Positions 20,315 through 28,943 are shown, counted from the stretch's first letter. The stretch: DNA of 64,000 nt from an uncultured Acinetobacter sp. (GCF_943914805.1 NZ_CALUDM010000004.1:1-64000), one strand, 5' to 3'. Made by a program: numbers and translations. The notes: generated from the sequence alone by a model not told the origin.

Positions 20315-20580
20315 TTGACACAACTGTTGACGTAATTAATAAATTAGGATTACATGCGCGTGCATCTGGAAAACTAATTGAAGTCACGACTAAATTTAAA
20401 TGTTCTATTCAAATTGGTAAGGGCGATAAATTAGTCGATGCCAAGAATATCCTTTCTTTACTTATGCTTGGAGCTGGTAAGGGAACCACCTTGCGTCTAG
20501 TGATTGATGGTCCTGATGAAGAAAAAGCTTCATCTGAAGTCCTTGCACTATTCGCAGATAAATTTTACGAGGCAGAATAA
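20311..20580 (+). CDS. ptsO: Phosphocarrier protein NPr (PTS-Ntr)
   Basis: 89-residue HPr-fold protein. The phospho-accepting His15 lies in KLGLHARAS. Position 46, the regulatory serine of Gram-positive HPr, is asparagine here (DAKNILSLL), as expected for the nitrogen-type NPr. It should carry phosphate from PtsP to PtsN in a regulatory rather than sugar-importing chain. Its placement overlapping rapZ supports the NPr assignment. Neither ptsP nor ptsN is in the window. Confidence 0.9.
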   Translation: MIDTTVDVINKLGLHARASGKLIEVTTKFKCSIQIGKGDKLVDAKNILSLLMLGAGKGTTLRLVIDGPDEEKASSEVLALFADKFYEAE

Positions 20581-20582
20581 TC

Positions 20583-21122
20583 GTGGCACGTCGTCCGCAA
20601 CGTTTTACTGAAGATGATTTTGATTCTTTAGAAGGGCGTGCAAGTAAAACCGAACAGAAGAAAGCTGTGCAACGCATGGCTGCTTTAGGTGAACAACTCG
20701 CTGAGTTGTCAAAGAAACAAATTGAAGCTTTACCTGTTGAAGAGCGTTTGATTGAAGCATTGCTTGATGTTCAGTTAATTACGTCTTTTGAAGCACGTCG
20801 CCGTCAGTTTCAGCGTATTGGTAAATTATTGCGTAATGAAGATGAGGCTGTCATTTTGTCTTATCTTACACCTAAGCAAGGTATTAAGAAGTTGGCACAA
20901 CTCGATCGTTGGGTTGATCGTATGATTGAACAACGTGACCCTGCGATTAAAGAGTTTTGTAAGTCTTATAATGCAGCAGAAAGTCATTCTCTACGTCAGC
21001 ATGTTTTGCGTATTCATCGTGATATTGCCAAAGAAGTTTCTGCTGAAGAGTTGGCTGCTTCTAAATTAAAGTTATTGAATTATGCACAGCAAGTGGCTTT
21101 GATTTCTGACAATTCGAAGTAA
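20583..21122 (+). CDS. darP: Ribosome biogenesis factor DarP (YjgA)
   Basis: 179-residue DUF615 protein that joins late steps of 50S subunit assembly. It has the family's highly charged helical composition: SKTEQKKAVQRMAALGEQL, ALLDVQLITSFEARRRQFQRIG, and LDRWVDRMIEQRD. Start is GTG at 20583, two bases after the npr stop, so it is probably translated by coupling. It ends the pcnB-to-darP run; an intrinsic terminator follows at 21142. Confidence 0.92.
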   Translation: MARRPQRFTEDDFDSLEGRASKTEQKKAVQRMAALGEQLAELSKKQIEALPVEERLIEALLDVQLITSFEARRRQFQRIGKLLRNEDEAVILSYLTPKQGIKKLAQLDRWVDRMIEQRDPAIKEFCKSYNAAESHSLRQHVLRIHRDIAKEVSAEELAASKLKLLNYAQQVALISDNSK

Positions 21123-21141
21123 TTGATTCTGCAATGATAAG

Positions 21142-21168
21142 AACGACCTAAATAGGTCGTTTTTTATT
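21142..21168 (+). terminator. darP terminator
   Basis: Hairpin AACGACCTA / TAGGTCGTT with a T-rich tail, ending the pcnB-darP run. Confidence 0.85.
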
Positions 21169-21171
21169 TTA

Positions 21172-21272
21172 ACCTTTCCTTTGCGAAGCAGTGCTTCTCA
21201 TCTTCTTGGAAAGGAGAGGGACTTATTTTAAAACCTCTCCCTGACCCTCTTCTTATAAAGGAGAGGGTATTG
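21172..21272. repeat. GA-rich palindromic intergenic repeat, copy 1
   Basis: Between darP and the acyl-CoA synthetase gene. It holds the inverted pair CCTTTCC and GGAAAGG around a GAAGCA/TGCTTC hairpin, then AAAGGAGAGGG facing CCTCTCCCTGACCCTC and a second AAAGGAGAGGG. The blocks CCTCTCCCTG and AAAGGAGAGGG recur near 43156-43183. No coding potential; it looks like a member of a dispersed intergenic repeat family. Confidence 0.65.
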
Positions 21273-21287
21273 CATTTTTGGAGTGGC

Positions 21288-22934
21288 TTAACTCAATTCA
21301 CTTTCAGCTCGTTCTTTCGCCCAATCACGTAAGATAAATTTTTGTAATTTTCCTGTCGAAGTTTTTGGAATTTCACAAATCACCACATCTTTCGGTACCT
21401 TAAAACGTGCTAAGTGTTGTTTGCAGAATTCAATCACTTCATCGGCTGTGGTTTCAGCATCTTGTTTAAGCTCAATAAAAGCGCAAGGGACTTCTTGCCA
21501 GCGGGTATCAGGTTTAGCTACTACAGCGGCTGTCATAATCGCAGGGTGGGTGTACAACACTTCTTCAACTTCGAGCGATGAAATATTTTCACCGCCTGAA
21601 ATAATAATATCTTTAGAGCGATCCATAATTTTGGCATAACCATCAGGTTGGCTTACGGCTAAATCACCTGAGTGGAACCAACCGCCTTTAAAGGCTTCTT
21701 CAGTCGCTTTGGTATTTTTTAAATAACCCTTCATCACGATATTGCCACGGAACATGATTTCTCCCATGGTTGTACCATCGTTCGGAACAGGTTGCATGGT
21801 TTCAGGATCAAGCACACGCATACTGTCTTGCAATGGGTATGGCACACCTTGACGTGAATGTAACTGCGCTTGTTCTTGAATAGACAATTCACTCCAACCT
21901 GCTTGAGATGCACATAAAGCAGATGGGCCATAGGTTTCAGTTAAACCGTAGACATGATTAACTTGGATACCAATGTGATGCATTCCTTCAATAATCGCTG
22001 CTGGTGGTGCAGCGCCTGCCACCATTACTTCAACATGATGATTAAATTTAATTTGTTTATCTTTAGGTGTATTGATCAGCATAGATAACACAATCGGTGC
22101 GCCACAGAGATAGTCAATTTTGTGTTGATCAATCAGTTGATAAACCAATGCAGGATCAACTTTTCGTAAGCAAATATTGGTTCCGCCATTGGCTGCAATG
22201 GTCCAAGCAAAACACCAACCATTACAATGGAACAATGGTAGTGTCCACAGATATTTACAACGAGGTGTCATGCCACAAGCAAGGATATTACTAGCAGCAT
22301 TGAGATATGCGCCACGATGATGATAAACCACACCTTTAGGATTACCTGTCGTACCCGAAGTATAGTTTAGGCTAATGGCATCCCATTCATCATTGGGTAA
22401 ATGCCATTCAAAATTAGCATCACCACCCTTGATCCAGTCTTCATATTCAATTTGACCGATACGTGCAGTTGTATCATTTTTTTCATATTCTGCATCTGCA
22501 ACATCAATGATATAAATCTGTTGAGGTACAAGCGCAATGGCTTCTTCCGCTAGCGCTGCAAATTCAGGATCAACCAAAAGTACTTTGGTTTCAGCATGTT
22601 CAAGCATGAATGCAATGGTTTTGGCATCTAAACGTGTATTGAGTGCATTTAAAACTGCACCTGACATCGGTACGGCAAAATGTGCTTCAATCATTGCAGG
22701 AATATTGGGTAATAAAACCGAGACGGTATCGTTTTTTTGGATACCTAAATTTTGTAGCTGATGTGCAAATTGGCGGCAACGCATATAGGTTTCACGCCAT
22801 GAAATACGCCGTGAACCATGCACAATTGCATCTTGGTTTGGGTAAATGTAAGCAGCACGTTCCAGATAACGTAATGGTGATAAGGCTACAAAATTTGCGG
22901 GGGTACGGGGTAACTCATCGTATGCGCTTACCAT
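21288..22934 (-). CDS. AMP-forming acyl-CoA synthetase (AlkK/DmdB-like)
   Basis: 548-residue member of the ANL superfamily that activates a carboxylic acid with ATP and CoA. The P-loop is YTSGTTGNPKGVVYHHRG near residue 190; later motifs are YGLTETYGPSA, GWFHSGDLAV, DRSKDIIISGGENISSLEVE and the C-terminal catalytic-lysine segment PKTSTGKLQKFILRDWA. It resembles medium/long-chain fatty-acid ligases of the AlkK/DmdB type. ATG 22934 is preceded at seven bases by GGAG, so it is preferred to the ATG at 22946. It lies beside the ceramidase-like cluster and could activate an acid released there, which is only an inference. Confidence 0.86.
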   Translation of the reverse strand: MVSAYDELPRTPANFVALSPLRYLERAAYIYPNQDAIVHGSRRISWRETYMRCRQFAHQLQNLGIQKNDTVSVLLPNIPAMIEAHFAVPMSGAVLNALNTRLDAKTIAFMLEHAETKVLLVDPEFAALAEEAIALVPQQIYIIDVADAEYEKNDTTARIGQIEYEDWIKGGDANFEWHLPNDEWDAISLNYTSGTTGNPKGVVYHHRGAYLNAASNILACGMTPRCKYLWTLPLFHCNGWCFAWTIAANGGTNICLRKVDPALVYQLIDQHKIDYLCGAPIVLSMLINTPKDKQIKFNHHVEVMVAGAAPPAAIIEGMHHIGIQVNHVYGLTETYGPSALCASQAGWSELSIQEQAQLHSRQGVPYPLQDSMRVLDPETMQPVPNDGTTMGEIMFRGNIVMKGYLKNTKATEEAFKGGWFHSGDLAVSQPDGYAKIMDRSKDIIISGGENISSLEVEEVLYTHPAIMTAAVVAKPDTRWQEVPCAFIELKQDAETTADEVIEFCKQHLARFKVPKDVVICEIPKTSTGKLQKFILRDWAKERAESELS

Positions 22935-23258
22935 TTTAAACTCCATGTCTATTATTCTAATTTCTCAATTCAAAGATATGCATAACATCAATTGAATGCA
23001 GTTATGCTTTAGTCGAGTATTCAACTTAATTGTAGTCAATGTAAAGTGATTTTATTTTAAGTTTTTGAAATTTATTGTTATTTATTTTTATCTAATCAAT
23101 TATTTATAAGCTGATATCTTTCATAAGTGACATATCCCTAGGTTAAATATTTTTTAATATCGCCTAAATTTTTTCATAAAATAGCGAGAGTTTTCACGAA
23201 AACTAAGGCTAAGCTTGTGATATTTCGCAGTTGGTCGATATTCATTTGAAGTATGGCT
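22935..23258. other. Intergenic region downstream of the AraC gene
   Basis: 324 AT-rich bases between two reverse-strand genes. It must carry the promoter of the acyl-CoA synthetase. On the reverse strand, 23135-23152 reads TTTAACCTAGGGATAT, similar to a sequence in the AraC/ceramidase divergent promoter. No reading frame or RNA gene was recognised. Confidence 0.35.
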
Positions 23259-24311
23259 TTACAAATTTTCATGGTTTAATTTTTTATAATTTGTCGGTGA
23301 ATATCCAGTCCATTTTTTAAATGCTCGCCTAAATTCACGTAACTCACTAAACCCTAGAATATGACTGATTTCACTGATAGCGTAATTTTCATTTAAAAGA
23401 TTTTTGGCTTTATCTGCTAGAACCTGTTGTCTAATCAACTGAAAATTTGCTCCTTCATTGATTAATAGACGTCTTAAATGTCTTTCACTTAAATGAAAAT
23501 GTTGAGCTGCTTGTTGCATATCGAAGCGTTCAGGAAGATGACTTGTAATCAAATGCTGTAAAACTTTAACCAAACTAGGCTGATTGATTTGCTTGAATTG
23601 ATCAAATGCCGAATCACAGATTTTAATTGCCGTTTGATAATTCGCAGGGCTGTAATTTTTCAGTGTTCTAGATAATATCGTTTTGTTAAAGCGGATTAAG
23701 TTTCGGGCGCAGTTGAATTGAATAGGGCAATTGAAAATACGTTGATAGTCCGCTAAATAGGCTGAACCATCATAGCTTAGCTCTAAGCAGATCAGTTGTT
23801 GATGATCACCTAACATCATGTTTAAACAGGTGATCATACTGGCAAAGATTTCATCGCAAAAAATAGCATTTAAAGAATTTAAAGCACTATTTGGATAGCG
23901 TTCAAAAACTTCGACTTCGCAATAATCAGTTTGAATATGTACAGCTAAGTCTAAAACACTGCCTGAAATCGGGTGGTAATGAAGCGCTGTTTGCATGGCT
24001 TCAGCCACATTTTTACAGGCTTGCATGGCAAAACCGAGGATTCCCATAGCAACTTGACCTTCATTACTCCCTAGCAAAAGTCCTAGATTGGGTTGCTGAG
24101 TATCATGAATAGCATGTTGAAAGACATTACAAATATCTGAAAAATGAACAAAGCCTTGATTGTTAATGATTTGGTCTATATTCAAATGGTTATTTTCAAA
24201 CCATGACTGATAAGACCACCGTTGCTGTTCAGCATAATGAATCAAGCTACTGAGCAGCATAGGCGGAATAAAAGTTTGAGAATGTACAGATTCTATTGGT
24301 TGAATAGGCAT
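23259..24311 (-). CDS. AraC-family transcriptional regulator
   Basis: 350-residue regulator with an N-terminal arabinose-binding-domain-type sensor (PF12625 type, about residues 20-205) and a C-terminal double helix-turn-helix (about 250-345): LSERHLRRLLINEGANFQ, then ISEISHILGFSELREFRRAFKKWTGYSP. It is divergent from the ceramidase / FAD oxidase / PLP enzyme operon, with 122 bases between start codons, so it is the obvious candidate to control that operon. GGAC precedes ATG 24311. The overall architecture matches Pseudomonas regulators such as OruR and SphR; the inducer is not identifiable from sequence. Confidence 0.88.
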   Translation of the reverse strand: MPIQPIESVHSQTFIPPMLLSSLIHYAEQQRWSYQSWFENNHLNIDQIINNQGFVHFSDICNVFQHAIHDTQQPNLGLLLGSNEGQVAMGILGFAMQACKNVAEAMQTALHYHPISGSVLDLAVHIQTDYCEVEVFERYPNSALNSLNAIFCDEIFASMITCLNMMLGDHQQLICLELSYDGSAYLADYQRIFNCPIQFNCARNLIRFNKTILSRTLKNYSPANYQTAIKICDSAFDQFKQINQPSLVKVLQHLITSHLPERFDMQQAAQHFHLSERHLRRLLINEGANFQLIRQQVLADKAKNLLNENYAISEISHILGFSELREFRRAFKKWTGYSPTNYKKLNHENL

Positions 24312-24347
24312 AAAGTCCGTTTAGCCCCCCTTATTTTTGTTGGTTTA

Positions 24348-24405
24348 ACCCTAGTGGGTATCGCATATTTTTGATTAACTTTCAATGTGCTTCTCATGAT
24401 GAGAA
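24348..24405. promoter_or_regulatory. Candidate operators in the AraC/ceramidase divergent promoter
   Basis: Two symmetric elements stand between the divergent genes: ACCCTAGTGGGT at 24348-24359 (arms ACCC/GGGT) and the perfect palindrome TTCTCATGATGAGAA at 24391-24405. Either could be a regulator site; no experiment or alignment supports a choice. AGGA at 24421-24424 is the ribosome-binding site of the ceramidase-like gene. Confidence 0.4.
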
Positions 24406-24433
24406 TAAAAATTCAAATATAGGAATATTGAAC

Positions 24434-26158
24434 ATGTATATGGTTGGTTGGAGCAAACAAGAAATACCTATTCAACCCAAAGGTTATGCCATGTTTGGTT
24501 ATGGCATGTGGACACATCGTGCTTATGAAAAACGAACTGCACTGTTTGCACGTACATTTTCTATTCGTGAAATGAATGCAACTCAACCAATTTTAATTTG
24601 TTGTCTTGATTTTGGCTGTATTACCCATGCGATGCGCAGTGGTGTGGTTGATGTTTTAAAACAAAAATTAGCAGAGCATTTTGATGAGCAACAATTGGTA
24701 TTGATGGCAACGCATACACATTCAGGGCCGGGCGGATGTGCTTATGAAGCTTTATATAACATGCCCACACCAGGGTTTGTCCCTGAACATTTAGATGCAG
24801 TTGTAGAAGCTGTGGTTAAGAATATTTTGGATGCTTTAGCCACTGAGCAAGAAACAGAGATTCGTTATAAAACCAGTCAATTTGATGAAAATATTCCTGT
24901 TGCATGGAATCGAGCTTTAACTTCTTACAACCGTAATCCTGACGTGATTCAAAGAGATATTCACGAAACGCATTTGGCACTGAATCGTGAAATGCAATTA
25001 TTGGGATTTTATCGTCAGCAACAGCTTTGTGGATTTATATCTTTATTTGGCGTTCATGCCACTTGTTTAGGCAACGAACTCAATGCCTATGATGGTGATA
25101 ATAAAGGCTATGCGGCGACATTCAGTGAACAATATTTAGCAGAGCAAGGGGTAAAGCAGCCAGTAACCATTTTTGCCCAAGCTTCAGCAGGGGACGTGTC
25201 CCCTCATTTTCATGGGCCTAAGCAAGATGCAATTCGCAATAAAATTCAGGGCGAAGCAGAATATCAATATGCTCAACAAAATGGACGTTATCAAAGTGAT
25301 TTAGCTATTCAAGCTTTGTCTGCTTCAAGTCAAACATTAGCGGGTACATTGGACGCAGTGTTGTCTTATGTTGATTTAAGTCAGGTTGATATTCCGATTG
25401 AGTTTTCTCAGCGTGTCAAAAATGCCAAGACCAGTGCTGCATGTCATGGTGTGGCATTTTTTGGCGGAACGCCAGTTGATGGCAAAGGGGCAGCAAAACC
25501 AATCACCATAGCAATGTCTTTATTGTCTAGGCAAGTGCGTAAAAAACGTTTGGCTAATCCGAATGCACCTGACTATAACAAATACTATGCCTTATACAGT
25601 TCGCAATATCCCAAAGATATTATTTTAGAAAGTCCTGATAACCAATTACTTGGGAAGAACTTGGATGTGCAACCTAGCTTTTTAGATCCTTTGATTCGGG
25701 AAATGAATCGTCAAGTCAAAGCAGGTGCAATTCAACAGAGTCCTTTAGTACCAAGTGTTGTGCCATTACAGATTTTAAAATTGGGGCAACTATTATTGAT
25801 CTGCTGTCCGGGAGAAATTACCACAACTTCAGCGCAACGAGTGATTCAAACAGTCTATCAGTCTGTGCAAAGTAATCTGTCAGTGAGTAAGGTTTGGTTA
25901 GCATCTTATTGTAATGATTATATGGGTTATATCACCACCAATGAGGAATATCAGCAACAGGCGTATGAAGGTGGACATACTTTATATGGTCAATGGACAC
26001 TGGCTGCATTTCAATACAAATTTCAAGGCTTAGCGCAGCAAATCAAGCTGGAAAAATCCATGCGAAGTTATGATCAAAGCACACGACCTGCACAGATTCC
26101 TCAGCATGAAATCGATCTAAGAACCAATTTTGGCAGTATTAAAACGACAGTACGTTAA
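24434..26158 (+). CDS. Neutral/alkaline ceramidase family amidase
   Basis: 574-residue homologue of neutral ceramidase, the zinc amidase that splits ceramide into sphingosine and fatty acid. The expected active-site residues are visible: zinc histidines in ATHTHSGPGG (His94, His96) and FGVHATC (His208), a nucleophile-equivalent serine in AGDVSP (Ser256), the zinc glutamate in CCPGEITTT (Glu461) and tyrosines in DYMGYITTNEEY. It stops after the catalytic domain, lacking the C-terminal Ig-like domain of secreted ceramidases, and has no signal peptide (MYMVGWSKQE), so it seems cytoplasmic. AGGA sits nine bases before ATG 24434. First gene of a tight three-gene operon. Substrate may be a ceramide or another long-chain amide. 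Confidence 0.82.
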   Translation: MYMVGWSKQEIPIQPKGYAMFGYGMWTHRAYEKRTALFARTFSIREMNATQPILICCLDFGCITHAMRSGVVDVLKQKLAEHFDEQQLVLMATHTHSGPGGCAYEALYNMPTPGFVPEHLDAVVEAVVKNILDALATEQETEIRYKTSQFDENIPVAWNRALTSYNRNPDVIQRDIHETHLALNREMQLLGFYRQQQLCGFISLFGVHATCLGNELNAYDGDNKGYAATFSEQYLAEQGVKQPVTIFAQASAGDVSPHFHGPKQDAIRNKIQGEAEYQYAQQNGRYQSDLAIQALSASSQTLAGTLDAVLSYVDLSQVDIPIEFSQRVKNAKTSAACHGVAFFGGTPVDGKGAAKPITIAMSLLSRQVRKKRLANPNAPDYNKYYALYSSQYPKDIILESPDNQLLGKNLDVQPSFLDPLIREMNRQVKAGAIQQSPLVPSVVPLQILKLGQLLLICCPGEITTTSAQRVIQTVYQSVQSNLSVSKVWLASYCNDYMGYITTNEEYQQQAYEGGHTLYGQWTLAAFQYKFQGLAQQIKLEKSMRSYDQSTRPAQIPQHEIDLRTNFGSIKTTVR

Positions 26159-26170
26159 AGGAATAATGAC

Positions 26171-27454
26171 ATGAATCAGCAAGGGAACAATCAGTGGAAT
26201 AATTGGTCTGGGTATCAAACAGCACAGCCTGAACATATTCTAAAACCACAAAATATTGAACAATTACAATACCTAGTTCAAGAACATGCAAAGATTCGGG
26301 TGGTCGGTGCAGGGCATTCTTTTACGCCGTTGGTGTGTACGGATGCAACTTTGCTGTCATTGGATTATCTGAACGGTGTGGATTCGGTCAATGCTGAATT
26401 GTCACAAGCCAGTATTTGGTCAGGCACTCGTTTATTTAATTTGGATCAATATTTGCAACCTGTGAATCAATCTTTAATGCAACAAGGGGATATTGATCAG
26501 CAAAGTTTGGCTGGTGCGGTATCGACAGGGACGCATGGTACAGGTGTCGGTTTACATTGTATTTCTGCTTGTGTAGAAGAATTTGAATTGCTAACCGCTT
26601 CAGGTGAAATCTTGCGTTGTAATGCGCAGGAAAATAGCGCTATTTTTAATGCAGGACGTGTGTCTTTAGGCAGTTTGGGTATTCTGACCAAAATCACCAT
26701 GCAAAATAAACCACGTTATAAACTGAAAGAACATGTTGAATTGTGTTCTGTTGATGATTTTATTAACAATATAGATCAATGGAAAACCCAGCATCGTCAT
26801 ATTGAATGTTTTGCTTTTTCACATGCCAAACAATTGATGTTAAAAACATTGGATATTACGGATGAAGAGGTTCAGCCACGAAAAGAAGGTTGGCCTTCGG
26901 AAGATACTTTATTAACAATGTGTTGTGAATTAACAGGGAAAATTCCTGCATTGAATTCACAATTACAGAAGCTATTGGGAGTATTTATTAAACCGACCAC
27001 TTGTGTGGATTGGTCAAGTCGTATTTTCCCAACGGTTCGTAATACTAGATTTAATGAAATGGAATATCAGATTCCTGCTGAATATGGTGTGGCTTGCTTA
27101 CAAGAGGTTTTGGCAGCAATGAAGCGAGCTAAATCACCGACATTCTTTCCCGTAGAGTTCCGTTTTGTTAAAGGTGATGATATTTGGTTGAGCCCTTTCT
27201 ATCAAAGGGATTCGATTTCAATTTCTATTCATCAATATCACAAACAAGAACCCAGATTACTCTTTGATGCAATTGAACCGATTTTACAGCGTTATCAAGG
27301 TCGTCCGCATTGGGGAAAAATGCACAGCATGACCAGCGCGCAACTAAAACTACTCTATCCAAAGTGGGGTGAATTTATGCAAATTCGTGAACAACTTGAT
27401 CCAACGCAGAAGTTTTTAAATTCGTATTTAGAAACACTGTTTTTATCACATTAA
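26171..27454 (+). CDS. FAD-linked oxidase of the D-arabinono-1,4-lactone oxidase type
   Basis: 427-residue VAO/PCMH-fold flavoprotein. The FAD domain has RVVGAGHSFTPLV with His49, the residue that carries covalent FAD in aldonolactone oxidases, and LAGAVSTGTHGTG. The C-terminal ALO domain includes FPVEFRFVKGDDIWLSP and the terminal RPHWGKMHS with DPTQKFLNSY. Family members oxidise sugar lactones or alditols, but a related protein (SphC) takes part in sphingosine metabolism in Pseudomonas. It sits 12 bases after the ceramidase-like gene with AAGGA before the start. No signal peptide is seen. Confidence 0.83.
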   Translation: MNQQGNNQWNNWSGYQTAQPEHILKPQNIEQLQYLVQEHAKIRVVGAGHSFTPLVCTDATLLSLDYLNGVDSVNAELSQASIWSGTRLFNLDQYLQPVNQSLMQQGDIDQQSLAGAVSTGTHGTGVGLHCISACVEEFELLTASGEILRCNAQENSAIFNAGRVSLGSLGILTKITMQNKPRYKLKEHVELCSVDDFINNIDQWKTQHRHIECFAFSHAKQLMLKTLDITDEEVQPRKEGWPSEDTLLTMCCELTGKIPALNSQLQKLLGVFIKPTTCVDWSSRIFPTVRNTRFNEMEYQIPAEYGVACLQEVLAAMKRAKSPTFFPVEFRFVKGDDIWLSPFYQRDSISISIHQYHKQEPRLLFDAIEPILQRYQGRPHWGKMHSMTSAQLKLLYPKWGEFMQIREQLDPTQKFLNSYLETLFLSH

Positions 27455-27466
27455 TAAAAATTCAGG

Positions 27467-28645
27467 ATGAATCGGGAGCAGGGTAATGGATCATTTTTTC
27501 AGCAATTAAATCGTGATTTGAAACAGCAGGGCTATGCTTTACCTCGTTTGATTGTGGATGATCAGGTACTTGAACATAACCTTCAAACGGTTGTGACTCA
27601 ATTAAAAACTGCACCGCATTTGCAAGCTCGAATTGTGGTGAAATCATTAGCTTGTTTGCAATTATTGCAACGAATTAGCCAAAGGATTGTGACACAACGT
27701 TTTATGGTGTTTCATTTACCTCAATTGCTTCCGATTCTAGAAAACTTTTCAGAGGCAGATGTGTTGTTGGGTAAACCCATGCCAGTCAGCTCAGTTCAGT
27801 ATTTTTATGAGTTTAACCATCATTGGCAAGACGCTAATATTCAATGGTTAGTGGATAGTCAACAACGTCTATTGCAATATCTTGAAGTTGCAAAGCTATT
27901 GTCTTTAAAACTAAAAATTAATATAGAAATTGATGTGGGCTTACATCGTGGTGGCATAAATTCACTACAAAGCTTATCGCAGTTACTTAAAACGATTTGT
28001 AGTCACCTTGAATATTTACAGTTTTCAGGATTGATGGGCTATGACGCACATGTAACCAAATTGCCCTCAATCATTAAAAAAGCGGACCTTGCCTATCAGG
28101 AATCTCAAGCGATTTATCAACAGTATATTGAAGTCATTCAGCAACACTTTCCTGATCTTTATACCAATGAACTTTGTTTTAATGGGGGCGGTAGTCCCAG
28201 TTTTAGTTTTCACGTGAAACATAGTGTCTGTAATGATCTTTCTTTTGGTTCGATGCTATTGAAACCGAGTGATTTTGATAGTGAGAGTTTAAGTGCTTTC
28301 AAAACAGCATTATGGATTGCAGCGCCAGTATTGAAAGTTTTGCCGTATACGCAACTTCCCGGATTGCCAATATTGAATCAGCTTCCACATCGATCTAAGG
28401 CTTTGTTTATTTATGGAGGCTATTGGATGGCGGATTATGTTTATCCGCAAGGTATTCGTCCGCATTTATTGTATGGACGCAGCTCTAATCAAGAGTTGGT
28501 GAATGTTCCCAAACATACACAGATTAATGTGGATGATTATGTTTTTTTAAGACTGACGCAGAGCGAAGCCATTATTCCGCAATTTTCTACATTGTATTGT
28601 TATAAAAATAGTGAATTTGAAGCATGGGAAACGTTTAGGGAATAG
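27467..28645 (+). CDS. Fold-type III PLP enzyme (alanine racemase/D-threonine aldolase-like)
   Basis: 392-residue protein with an N-terminal alanine-racemase barrel. The likely PLP lysine is Lys59 in ARIVVKSLACL; IEIDVGLHRGGI and the phosphate-binding FNGGGSPSFSFH follow. D-threonine aldolases carry a metal-binding His and Cys near the C-terminus; here that stretch reads QSEAIIPQFSTLYCYKN, with no histidine, so a metal-dependent aldolase reaction is doubtful. It closes the operon, 12 bases after the FAD oxidase. A retro-aldol or deamination of an amino-alcohol-derived substrate is plausible but unproved. Confidence 0.75.
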   Translation: MNREQGNGSFFQQLNRDLKQQGYALPRLIVDDQVLEHNLQTVVTQLKTAPHLQARIVVKSLACLQLLQRISQRIVTQRFMVFHLPQLLPILENFSEADVLLGKPMPVSSVQYFYEFNHHWQDANIQWLVDSQQRLLQYLEVAKLLSLKLKINIEIDVGLHRGGINSLQSLSQLLKTICSHLEYLQFSGLMGYDAHVTKLPSIIKKADLAYQESQAIYQQYIEVIQQHFPDLYTNELCFNGGGSPSFSFHVKHSVCNDLSFGSMLLKPSDFDSESLSAFKTALWIAAPVLKVLPYTQLPGLPILNQLPHRSKALFIYGGYWMADYVYPQGIRPHLLYGRSSNQELVNVPKHTQINVDDYVFLRLTQSEAIIPQFSTLYCYKNSEFEAWETFRE

Positions 28646-28940
28646 AAGCCATTAGCGTATGGCGTTTATGATTTGAGTGAGATATCAAATTATATTGGGT
28701 AATTCAACGACATAAATTCCATTTTTTGAATGATTTTGATAATGGTTCATATGGAGTAATTTATTTTGAGAGAATAAATACAATAAGCCCCATTTTGATT
28801 CTTAAGCTTTTAGATGAGTTAAACATATAAAAATGTTAGCTCCATTGAGTTTATTTAGCTGAATTCCTAAGCAAAGGTTTATTAATCGAGTTGAAAGGTG
28901 TAAAATTTTTCACACTTTTATTTTGTTCCACCGATTTTAT
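28646..28940. other. AT-rich region upstream of thrS
   Basis: About 300 bases without a gene between the PLP enzyme and the thrS leader. A TTGAAA at 28891-28896 is a possible -35 box, without a convincing -10 at 17 bases. GTGTAAAATTTTTCACAC at 28898-28915 is a partly symmetric element. No clear terminator for the upstream operon was found. Confidence 0.35.
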
Positions 28941-28943
28941 CTT

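Noticed and set aside
21172..21272. Possible CRISPR array
   Set aside because: The repeats are few, palindromic and unevenly spaced, without unique spacers or cas genes nearby.
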